From NCBI GenBank assembly GCA_045580025.1, contig JAZNNB010000029.1, positions 62,001-126,000 of the forward strand: 64,000 bases of DNA. Reading direction: 5' to 3'. Below the pieces are notes generated by a model that searched no databases, had not been told where the DNA came from, and worked only from the letters and a program-made list of their open reading frames with translations. A program made the position numbers and the translations under genes. The DNA is from SIG440 sp045580025 (lineage in GTDB: Bacteria > Bacillota > Clostridia > Monoglobales > Monoglobaceae). Below, piece after piece: positions 17,652 through 24,710 of this stretch (position 1 is the first letter of the stretch; every line of letters begins with the position of its first letter).

Positions 17652-18592
17652 ATGATTTTTTTCAACACCAATCAAGACAACAAAATTGTCTGTATGGAAA
17701 CAGTTTCAATAAACGGACTTAACATACATACTGTATTTGATGATGGTTTCTTTTGCTTTCGAAATCCAAGAGATTCAAAAGCACACAAACACCTGAATTA
17801 TGAACTATATTTTGTTGAAAATGGTACTTGTAACACCTGGTGCGCAGGAAAAACGTATTCAAGAGCAGCGGTGACCTTTTTTTAACTCCTGCAAATATAG
17901 AACATAATGTTCTACAGCTTTCCAATGACGCCTCAATTTATTCTTTCAGATTCCATTTTTGTCAATCAGATAATGGAGATAATTCGCAATTTCTGAGAGA
18001 ACTCCGAAATTCACTAAAAGACCCCCTGAAAATAGAAGGAAATGATAAATTTCTTGAGCTTGTGAAACAATTACGATGGGAACTTGCAAATCTTACCCTA
18101 TTTTCCTCCGAAAAAATTCAGTCTCTTTTGAAACTTATTTACACAGAGTTCTTCCGCTGTCTTTTCCATTCGTCACAGAGTCTTCTTACAAACGAACCAT
18201 TTTCTGTCACATTTGAGCCATCAAATGTTAATAAACTCCCGAATTATCAAAAAAAACCTCCCCGCGAGTTTTATATGGATATTCTTGACGAATTTTTCAC
18301 ACATCATCTGTCAGAAAAAACAACCCTAAAAGATTTGGCAAAGCACTTGCACTTCAGCGTCAGCCAAACCCAAAGGCTTATCAAAAGTTATTACGGCATT
18401 TCTTTTCAGCAAAAAGTCATAAAAACTAAAATTGAACAAACTAAGCGTCTTATTGCAACCACCGATTTATCTCTGGAAGAAATATCAAAGCAGGTGGGCT
18501 ACAGCTCATATAACGCATTTTTCGACGCCTTTATGTCACAAACAGGACAAACCCCATCGGATTATCGCTTATCTTTACAAAAGCAACAATAA
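17652..18592 (+). pseudogene. AraC-family transcriptional regulator, interrupted by a frameshift
   Basis: Two overlapping frames together make one normal AraC regulator. The first (17652-17885, start ATG behind GGAGG) has a cupin sensor start with AHKHLNYELYFVENGTC and stops after AAVTFF. The second continues the cupin as SSGDLFLTPANIEHNVLQL and ends with two helix-turn-helix motifs (TLKDLAKHLHFSVSQTQRLI and SLEEISKQVGYSSYNAFFDA). One missing base between about 17840 and 17882 would rejoin them. No classic slippery heptamer is in frame there. It may be a true pseudogene, a phase variant or a sequencing error. It would otherwise control the divergent SDR operon. Confidence 0.8.
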
Positions 18593-18604
18593 TAAATTCT
18601 ATAC

Positions 18605-18640
18605 AAAAAAGACCCTTTCCTCTTTTGGAAAAGGTCTTTT
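18605..18640. terminator. Bidirectional terminator between the AraC gene and TRAP genes
   Basis: AAAAGACC / GGTCTTTT outer stem with inner TTTCC / GGAAA, between convergent genes and flanked by A and T runs. Confidence 0.8.
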
Positions 18641-18650
18641 ACATTATGAT

Positions 18651-20597
18651 TTAAATATCTACTTTTTTATTTCTCACCAAAATTTGAAGAACAACAATAA
18701 TTACCACAAGCGCAATGCCCAATGTATCAGTAACAGCTCCTGGATAAATCAGCATCAGTCCACCAACAGCACTGATTATACGCTGATACCAAGGCATACG
18801 GTGAAGAAGATACCCTTCAAGTGCCGCCGAAACTGCAAAAATACCAACCAGTGAGGTTATACTGATTTGAATAACCTCCCATGCAGTTGTGTCGATAAAG
18901 AGCATAGCCGGATTGAGAGCAAATACATACGGCACAATAAACGCACCTATAGCAAGCTTTGTGGCTGTAACCGCCGTCTTCATGGGGTTTGCCTGGGCAA
19001 TGGCCGCGCCAGCATATGCCGCAAGTGCCACCGGTGGTGTAAGGTCAGCAACAATTCCAAAATAGAATACAAAGAAATGTGCCGCAATAGCCGGAACACC
19101 CATACGAACAAGAATTGGTGCGCAGGTTGCCGCCATAATGCAATAGTTTGCAGTAGTGGGAACACCCATACCAAGTACAATACAACAGAGCATAGTTAGA
19201 AAAAGTGCAATAATAACCTGATTTCCAGCAAGTGCTACAATGCCGTTTATCATCACGTTTGCAAGACCTGTCATAGTGATTGTTCCTGCAATAATTCCCG
19301 CAACACCACAAGCTGCAGCAACGGTAATCATACCCTGACCGCCTGCCGCAAGTGCTTCCCATATCTTTTTTGGTGTAATTCGATTTTCCTTATTAAAGAG
19401 ACTTACCACAATAGCAACAACAATAGCGATTGCCGCTGCATACTGGATTGAACGCTGGCTTGTGCCTACAAGATAAATAAGTACAATCAATGGAAGTAAC
19501 AAATAAGTACTCTTGAGGAGAGGTACCAAACGCGGAAGTTCCTCTTTTGTAAGTCCACGAAGTCCCTCTTTTTTTGCCTCAAGATGAACAGCAATGAAAA
19601 TCCCCGCAAAATAAAGCACTGCAGGTAAAATTGCACGAAGAACTATGTTGCTATATGGAACACCCACATAGTCAGCCATCAAAAATGCTGCCGCACCCAT
19701 AATAGGTGGCATTATCTGCCCACCTGTTGATGCCGAAGCCTCAGCTGCAGCCGCAAATTCCGGTTTGTAACCAGTCCTCTTCATAAGAGGAATTGTAACC
19801 GAGCCTGAGCCTACTGTGTTCGCAACAGAAGAACCCGAAACCATACCCTCCATAGCACTGGCAACAACAGCAACCTTTGCAGGTCCCCCTGAAAAACCGC
19901 CTACCACAGCATTTGAAATCTTAATGAAGAAATCAGCAATGCCTGTGCGTTCAAGAAAGGCGCCAAAGATAATAAACACCACAATGAACTTTGAACATAC
20001 GTTTATTGGTGTGGACAAAATCCCCTCTTTGCTGTAAAACAAATAATGAACGATATAATTAAGCTTACCCCAAAGTGTCGGGTTTGAAAGCCCCGCAGTC
20101 AGTGCGTAAACAACAAAGCAAGCCGCAACAACTATAATTGGAAGTCCGACACTGCGACGACAAACCTCAACAAGAGAGATTGTTCCCACAATACCAATCA
20201 CAATCTGATACCACAAGAAGTTGCTGCCCTGCTGAATTATAGAAACCGCACTGAACGAATAATACAAAAATGCACCTGTTCCACAAATCATAAGTACAAA
20301 ATCATACCAGGGCATAAAATTCACCCTTTGCACACCTTTTCGTGCAGGATAAACAATGTATCCGAGAAGCACAATGAATGCCACAAATGATGTAAGTCTC
20401 AGTTCTTCAAGCCAGCTGGCAAACAGAGTAACATAAATACAAAACAGAGAAAACGTAGCCAAAATACAAGTAACAAGAATTTTAGGTACGCCCTCCCAGA
20501 TACGTGTGTTTGACTCTCTGTCAAATTTCTTCATAACGGAATCAAGGTCCATAGGCGCATTAACCTCAGCGGTTTTGTTTTTCTTAAAAAATGCCAT
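18651..20597 (-). CDS. TRAP transporter fused permease, TAXI-associated (DctQM fusion)
   Basis: Integral membrane protein of 648 residues with about 17 hydrophobic segments; the small (4TM) and large (12TM) TRAP subunits are fused, as is usual for TAXI systems. Conserved large-subunit motifs include VSGSSVANTVGSGSVTIPLMKR and ASTGGQIMPPIMGAAAFLMA. It works with the periplasmic-type TAXI binding protein just upstream, using an ion gradient rather than ATP. Known TAXI substrates include glutamate and related organic acids, but the ligand here is unknown. Confidence 0.93.
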   Translation of the reverse strand: MAFFKKNKTAEVNAPMDLDSVMKKFDRESNTRIWEGVPKILVTCILATFSLFCIYVTLFASWLEELRLTSFVAFIVLLGYIVYPARKGVQRVNFMPWYDFVLMICGTGAFLYYSFSAVSIIQQGSNFLWYQIVIGIVGTISLVEVCRRSVGLPIIVVAACFVVYALTAGLSNPTLWGKLNYIVHYLFYSKEGILSTPINVCSKFIVVFIIFGAFLERTGIADFFIKISNAVVGGFSGGPAKVAVVASAMEGMVSGSSVANTVGSGSVTIPLMKRTGYKPEFAAAAEASASTGGQIMPPIMGAAAFLMADYVGVPYSNIVLRAILPAVLYFAGIFIAVHLEAKKEGLRGLTKEELPRLVPLLKSTYLLLPLIVLIYLVGTSQRSIQYAAAIAIVVAIVVSLFNKENRITPKKIWEALAAGGQGMITVAAACGVAGIIAGTITMTGLANVMINGIVALAGNQVIIALFLTMLCCIVLGMGVPTTANYCIMAATCAPILVRMGVPAIAAHFFVFYFGIVADLTPPVALAAYAGAAIAQANPMKTAVTATKLAIGAFIVPYVFALNPAMLFIDTTAWEVIQISITSLVGIFAVSAALEGYLLHRMPWYQRIISAVGGLMLIYPGAVTDTLGIALVVIIVVLQILVRNKKVDI

Positions 20598-20615
20598 AAT
20601 GCCTCCTTAGTAAAA

Positions 20616-20650
20616 CCATAAAAATAGCTGCGACGAAGTTTCGCCGCAGC
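20616..20650 (-). terminator. Intercistronic stem-loop between TRAP binding protein and permease
   Basis: Minus strand GCTGCGGCGA / TCGTCGCAGC with an AACT loop, followed by TATTTTTAT. It lies between the two TRAP genes, so it could partly terminate or protect the upstream mRNA and raise binding protein over permease. This is inference from position. Confidence 0.65.
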
Positions 20651-20673
20651 CAAAACTTTCTTTTTACAAACTA

Positions 20674-21624
20674 TTATTCAACAGTAATTCCTTTTTCAGC
20701 AAAATACTTAGCAGCACCTGCGTGGAAAGGAACTGTCATACCGCTTGTAGCGTTTTCAAGGCTGAGTTCTGCGCCCTTGCCGTTTTCAGCGGTTATAGCT
20801 TCGATATTGTCAAAAATTGCAGCTGTGAGATTGTAAACATCTTCTTCCGCTGCATCCGCACTTACAATCAAAGTAGCCTTAACAGTAACAGTCTTTACAT
20901 CCTCTGTCTGACCTGCATATGTACCTGCAGGAACAGTGTGTACTGTATAGAAAGGACAGTCAGCCATCATTTTTTCTGCAACCTCGCCGTCTATCGGAAC
21001 AAGATATGCACTGTTTGTTGTGCAAAGTTCTGTGATTGCAGGTGTTGGAGGTCCTGCTACGATAAATGCTGCATCAATTTTGCCGTCCTTGAGAGCATCA
21101 GCACTGTCAGCAAATGACTGATACTGAGCCTTGATATCGTTTTCTGTGAGACCAGCAGCCTTGAGAACGTCCATAGCGTTGAAATAAACACCTGAACCAG
21201 GAGCACCGATTGAAACAGCCTTGCCCTTGAGGTCTTTTACTGATTTGATGTTCTTGTCCATTGTAACGAGCTGAACTGCCTCTGCATAAAGACCTGCAAC
21301 TGTGCGGAAAGAATCAACCTTTCCTTCGCTCTCGAAAGAACGTGTGCCGTCCCACGCATAAGACATAACGTCAGACTGAACTGTGCCAAGCTGATAGTTG
21401 CCTGCATCAATTCCCTGAATGTTTGCCTTTGAGCCATCAGTTGAAACAACAGTGACATTTACGCCTGCATTGTTGGTGATATACTGACCAAGAACGCCGC
21501 CGTAACCATAATATGTACCAGCTGTACCGCCTGTATCCATTGTCATTTTTGTACCCACGCCGCCACAAGCTGTAAGAGCCAGAACAAGTACCAAAGAAAG
21601 TACGATTGAAATAATCTTTTTCAT
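20674..21624 (-). CDS. TAXI-family TRAP transporter solute-binding lipoprotein
   Basis: The 316-residue precursor has a lipoprotein signal peptide ending in LTAC with the lipidated Cys at position 20, as expected in a Gram-positive cell where the binding protein is membrane-anchored. The mature part starts with TAXI hallmarks TMDTGGTAGTYYGYGGVLGQY and contains LKGKAVSIGAPGSGVYFNAM. It delivers a small organic acid to the fused permease downstream. A strong promoter at 21668-21696 lies 40-70 bp upstream. Confidence 0.93.
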   Translation of the reverse strand: MKKIISIVLSLVLVLALTACGGVGTKMTMDTGGTAGTYYGYGGVLGQYITNNAGVNVTVVSTDGSKANIQGIDAGNYQLGTVQSDVMSYAWDGTRSFESEGKVDSFRTVAGLYAEAVQLVTMDKNIKSVKDLKGKAVSIGAPGSGVYFNAMDVLKAAGLTENDIKAQYQSFADSADALKDGKIDAAFIVAGPPTPAITELCTTNSAYLVPIDGEVAEKMMADCPFYTVHTVPAGTYAGQTEDVKTVTVKATLIVSADAAEEDVYNLTAAIFDNIEAITAENGKGAELSLENATSGMTVPFHAGAAKYFAEKGITVE

Positions 21625-21667
21625 TTTTAACTCCTCCTATTTGAGTAAAATTATTAAATGAGTTTTT

Positions 21668-21696
21668 ATTATAGCATATTTTTTTTTATTTTTCAA
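21668..21696 (-). promoter_or_regulatory. Strong sigma-A promoter of the TAXI-TRAP operon
   Basis: Minus strand TTGAAA (21696-21691), 17-bp A/T spacer, TATAAT (21673-21668), with TGC as an extended -10. Confidence 0.75.
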
Positions 21697-21711
21697 TAGG
21701 TTTTTTAAAAT

Positions 21712-21752
21712 AGATTTAAGTCCCATTACACTGCGCAACAGGACTTAAATCT
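21712..21752 (-). terminator. Stem-loop terminator after the EF-G-like gene
   Basis: Perfect 12-bp stem AGATTTAAGTCC / GGACTTAAATCT with a 17-nt loop, just past the stop at 21760. The minus-strand T tract (TATTTT) is short. Confidence 0.65.
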
Positions 21753-21759
21753 TGAAGTT

Positions 21760-23826
21760 TTATTTATCTTCTTTTGCTTCCGCTACTATTTTATCCACAA
21801 TGTTTTGCGGCGCGTCCTGATATCTTTCAAACTCAAACTCATAATTTCCCTTTGCCTGTGTCATTGAGCGAAGGTCTGATGAATATGTATGCATCTCTGC
21901 CATAGGGATTTCACCTTCAATAAGTGTAATTCCATCGCCCTGAGGTGTCATACCAAGCATCTGTCCACGGCGCTTGTTGATGTCGCCAATTATATCACCT
22001 GTGTAAGTATCAGGAACATAAACCTTGAGGTGACCTATTGGTTCAAGAAGAACAGGGCTTGCCTGTTCCATACCTGCCTTGAACGCAAGTGATGCAGCGG
22101 TCTTGAATGCCATTTCTGACGAATCAACCGGATGATATGAGCCGTCCATAAGTGTAGCCTTAAGGCCTACCATTGGATAGCCTGCGAGAACACCCTGTTT
22201 CATACTTTCCTGAAGTCCTTTTTCAACAGCAGGGAAATAGTTTTTGGGAACTGAGCCACCAAATACCTTTTCTTCAAATAGAAGTCCATCATCATGAGGA
22301 GCAAATTCAATCCAAACGTGACCATACTGACCGTGACCACCCGACTGTTTCTTGTGCTTTCCTTCAACCTTAACGGTCTTGCGAATAGCTTCACGGTATG
22401 CAACACGTGGCTCTGTAAGGTTAACTTCAACACCAAATTTGTTTTTCAGCTTGCTAACCAGAATGTCAATGTGCTGTTCGCCCATACCCTTTATAACCAT
22501 CTGGCGCGTCTCGGTATTGTTTTCAATAGCAAACGTCTTATCTTCATCCATAAGCTTTGAAAGCCCCTGGCTTATCTTTTCTTCGTCGCCCTTTGCCTTT
22601 GGAACAACAGCAAGTGTTGTGTTTGGCTTTGAGAAGCTTATTCCGTCAATCACAATTCGGTCTGTCATACTGCAAAGAGTGTCACCTGTATTTGTATTTG
22701 CAAGCTTTGTAACAGCACCAATATCACCTGCATTGAGCTTTTCAACCTCAACCTGCTTTTTGCCCACCATAGCAAAAATCTTGCCTATTCTTTCACTCTG
22801 TCCAGATGTGGCATTGAAAACAGTTGTATCAGGGGTCATAATACCTGAATAAACCTTGAAATATGAAAGCTTTCCAACATATGGGTCAGCAACGGTTTTA
22901 AACACCAAAGCTGCAAGAGGGTCGTTTACATCCACTTTTCTGCGAGCGTCACTGTCGTCTTCTTTTTTAGCAATAAAGAATTCATCAGACGAATCTGGGG
23001 CTGGGAAATATGCATTTATCGCATTCATAAGAGATGAAATTCCAAGCTTGTTGTATGCACTTCCGCAGAGAACAGGAACGATGTCACCTGCTGCAACACC
23101 GCTACGGAGTGCTTCGTATGTTTCGGCCAAAGTAAAGCTTTCACCTGCAAAATATCTTTCCATAAGTTCTTCAGAGCTTTCAGCAACAGCCTCATTTATC
23201 ATTTCACGGATTGGTTCAATGTCCGCCTCCATACCCTCGGGAATAGCGGCTGTAACAGTTCTGTCACCCTCGAACTTTCTTGCTTCGCCCTCAACGACAT
23301 TTACAAAGCCTGTAATCTTTTCGCCCTCACGGATAGGAACCTGAAGCGGCGCAATCTTCTTGCCATACTTTTCACGAAGCTGGTCAAGAACTCCGTAATA
23401 ATTAACTCTTTCGTCATCAACCTTGTTGATAAATATCATCTTGGGAATGCCTGCATCGTCTGCATATTTCCAAGCCTTTTCAGCACCAACAGTAAGACCT
23501 GACTTACCACTGAGAACGATGATAGCAGCATCAGCCACTTTTATGCCCTGCTGAACTTCGCCCACGAAATCAAAAAATCCAGGGGTGTCTATAATATTAA
23601 ACTTAGTACCACTCCAGTCACAAGTAGCAACCGCAGCACTAATTGAAAATTTGCGTTTTATTTCCTCAGGGTCAAAATCCATAACTGTGTTGCCGTCCTG
23701 GGTTCTTCCCATACGTTCAACCGAGCCAGCTGTGTACAGCATAGCCTCTGCCAGCGATGTCTTTCCCGAGTTTCCATGTCCTAAAAGACAAAAGTTTTTG
23801 ATTTTTGATGTTTCATACAGTTTCAA
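21760..23826 (-). CDS. EF-G-like translational GTPase (FusA2-type paralogue)
   Basis: The 688-residue protein has the EF-G domain order: GTPase with G1 GHGNSGKTS (residues 16-24), G3 DTPG and G4 NKVD, then domains II-V ending in a typical SSDLRSMTQAKGNYEFEF. The G1 motif differs from canonical EF-G (GHIDAGKTT), placing it in the EF-G-like group that usually co-exists with a main fusA elsewhere. Its role (translocation under stress, recycling, or other) is not settled for the group. The start is TTG at 23826 with GGAGG 8 bp upstream; a near-consensus promoter precedes it. Confidence 0.87.
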   Translation of the reverse strand: MKLYETSKIKNFCLLGHGNSGKTSLAEAMLYTAGSVERMGRTQDGNTVMDFDPEEIKRKFSISAAVATCDWSGTKFNIIDTPGFFDFVGEVQQGIKVADAAIIVLSGKSGLTVGAEKAWKYADDAGIPKMIFINKVDDERVNYYGVLDQLREKYGKKIAPLQVPIREGEKITGFVNVVEGEARKFEGDRTVTAAIPEGMEADIEPIREMINEAVAESSEELMERYFAGESFTLAETYEALRSGVAAGDIVPVLCGSAYNKLGISSLMNAINAYFPAPDSSDEFFIAKKEDDSDARRKVDVNDPLAALVFKTVADPYVGKLSYFKVYSGIMTPDTTVFNATSGQSERIGKIFAMVGKKQVEVEKLNAGDIGAVTKLANTNTGDTLCSMTDRIVIDGISFSKPNTTLAVVPKAKGDEEKISQGLSKLMDEDKTFAIENNTETRQMVIKGMGEQHIDILVSKLKNKFGVEVNLTEPRVAYREAIRKTVKVEGKHKKQSGGHGQYGHVWIEFAPHDDGLLFEEKVFGGSVPKNYFPAVEKGLQESMKQGVLAGYPMVGLKATLMDGSYHPVDSSEMAFKTAASLAFKAGMEQASPVLLEPIGHLKVYVPDTYTGDIIGDINKRRGQMLGMTPQGDGITLIEGEIPMAEMHTYSSDLRSMTQAKGNYEFEFERYQDAPQNIVDKIVAEAKEDK

Positions 23827-23872
23827 TTTTCAACCCTCCATTGTAGTTATGTACTGTCAAGTACCTCTTATA

Positions 23873-23901
23873 ATTATACTGCTTTTCTTTAAACTTTTCA
23901 A
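23873..23901 (-). promoter_or_regulatory. Sigma-A promoter of the EF-G-like gene
   Basis: Minus strand TTGAAA (23901-23896), 17-bp spacer, TATAAT (23878-23873). Confidence 0.75.
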
Positions 23902-23961
23902 CCAAAAACCAAACAATATTTTTTTATTTTTTTGTATATTTTCACTAAATTCAAATTTTAG

Positions 23962-23990
23962 TTGTAATTTTCCATGATTTGTGATAAAAT
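23962..23990 (+). promoter_or_regulatory. Promoter of structured RNA element 1
   Basis: TTGTAA (23962-23967), 17-bp spacer, TAAAAT (23985-23990). The -35 box and first half of the spacer are nearly identical to those of the second element. Confidence 0.6.
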
Positions 23991-23995
23991 GTTTC

Positions 23996-24169
23996 TGCGA
24001 CAATTTTTTAATATGTATGTTTTAGTTCCCATGGGGGTACGCTTTGTAAAAAGCGTGTCCGCGGCTATTTGTCTTTCCATGGGATTGAAAATACTAAAAA
24101 GTTGTCGCAAACTTTGAGCCGATGTGATGCGTTTTTTGATGTGTTGCTTCGGCAGCACATCTTTTTTTT
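23996..24169 (+). ncRNA. Structured RNA element 1 (tandem copy, unassigned)
   Basis: No credible protein lies here. The predicted RNA opens with TGCGACAA pairing to TTGTCGCA at 24102-24109, encloses CCCATGG / CCATGGG, and inside that a hairpin GGTACGCTTT-GTAA-AAAGCGTGTCC, followed by about 20 unpaired bases. After the closing stem comes TGCGTTTTTTGATGTGT and a strong terminator (GATGTGTTGC / GCAGCACATC with UUCG-type loop and eight Ts). The whole layout, with some identical sequence, recurs at 24233-24435. A GGAGG follows the terminator but no gene does. Candidates are a 6S-like RNA, a known clostridial RNA family, or a leader whose gene was lost. I do not recognise the family. Confidence 0.65.
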
Positions 24170-24198
24170 ATGGAGGTAGTTGTTTCAATAAAAAACAG

Positions 24199-24227
24199 TT
24201 GTAATTTTCTTTGATTTATGGTATACT
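24199..24227 (+). promoter_or_regulatory. Promoter of structured RNA element 2
   Basis: TTGTAA (24199-24204), 17-bp spacer, TATACT (24222-24227); the same -35 and spacer start as element 1. Confidence 0.65.
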
Positions 24228-24232
24228 TAACC

Positions 24233-24435
24233 TACCACACTTTTTTATAGTACAATTTAATATTATATTTCTTTTGCTCAAGGGGTACGCTATAGCAAAA
24301 AGCGTACACTTTGTTTCTTCATAACCCTTGTGCAAACGAGTTGTGCTATGAACAAAAGAGTGTGGTAACCCTTTTAGAAGCAAAGTCACTGCGTTTTTTA
24401 TGTGTGACTCTTCTGGGGTCACACATTTTTTATTT
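24233..24435 (+). ncRNA. Structured RNA element 2 (tandem copy, upstream of a small gene)
   Basis: Outer stem TACCACACT near 24233 pairs with GTGTGGTA at 24360-24367. Inside, CAAGGGGTACGC pairs with GCGTACACTTTG around a loop containing AAAAA, or CTCAAGG pairs with CCTTGTG, mirroring element 1. The conserved core GGGTACGC..AAAAAGCGT and the 3' block TGCGTTTTTTATGTGT are shared, while outer stems differ in sequence but stay paired, which supports a selected structure. It ends in a terminator TGTGTGAC / GTCACACA plus TTTTTTATTTT, 12 bp before the start of the 70-residue gene, so it may be a regulatory leader of that gene or an independent RNA. Confidence 0.65.
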
Positions 24436-24447
24436 TGAGGTGATTTT

Positions 24448-24660
24448 ATGACATATTCCTATTTGGACAGATTGGTTGAAAAGGTGATTTGCGATGAGTT
24501 TATGGGCTTTCAAAAAGATAAACGTATAAACTGGAATAAGCTGGCAGAAACAAAGGCAATCAAAATGCTTGCTGCAATCGAAAACGTGCTGAACAGAAGA
24601 ATTCCTGACAGCGAAAAGCTTTATATGATTGCACAAACAATATCAATGATAGATAAATAA
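24448..24660 (+). CDS. Small conserved-looking hypothetical protein
   Basis: 70 residues, MTYSYLDRLVEKVICDEFMG onwards, with a TGAGGTG ribosome site and an intrinsic terminator after its stop. It looks soluble and helical, with no signal peptide, membrane segment or known motif that I recognise; the C-terminal half (KAIKMLAAIENVLNRRIPDS) could form a helix pair. Good translation signals and flanking control elements argue it is a real gene. It lies directly behind structured RNA element 2, which may control it. Confidence 0.6.
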   Translation: MTYSYLDRLVEKVICDEFMGFQKDKRINWNKLAETKAIKMLAAIENVLNRRIPDSEKLYMIAQTISMIDK

Positions 24661-24667
24661 ATTTCAT

Positions 24668-24699
24668 AAAAAAACGGCTCCGCTTTGGAGCCGCTTTTT
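24668..24699. terminator. Bidirectional terminator between the small gene and ileS
   Basis: CGGCTCC / GGAGCCG with a CTTT-type loop, A run before and CTTTTTCTTTT after, between convergent genes. Confidence 0.9.
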
Positions 24700-24710
24700 C
24701 TTTTGTTTGA

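Noticed and set aside
17840..17885. Programmed -1 frameshift in the AraC gene
   Set aside because: No X XXY YYZ slippery heptamer is in the zero frame and AraC genes are not known for it; a mutation or error is more likely.
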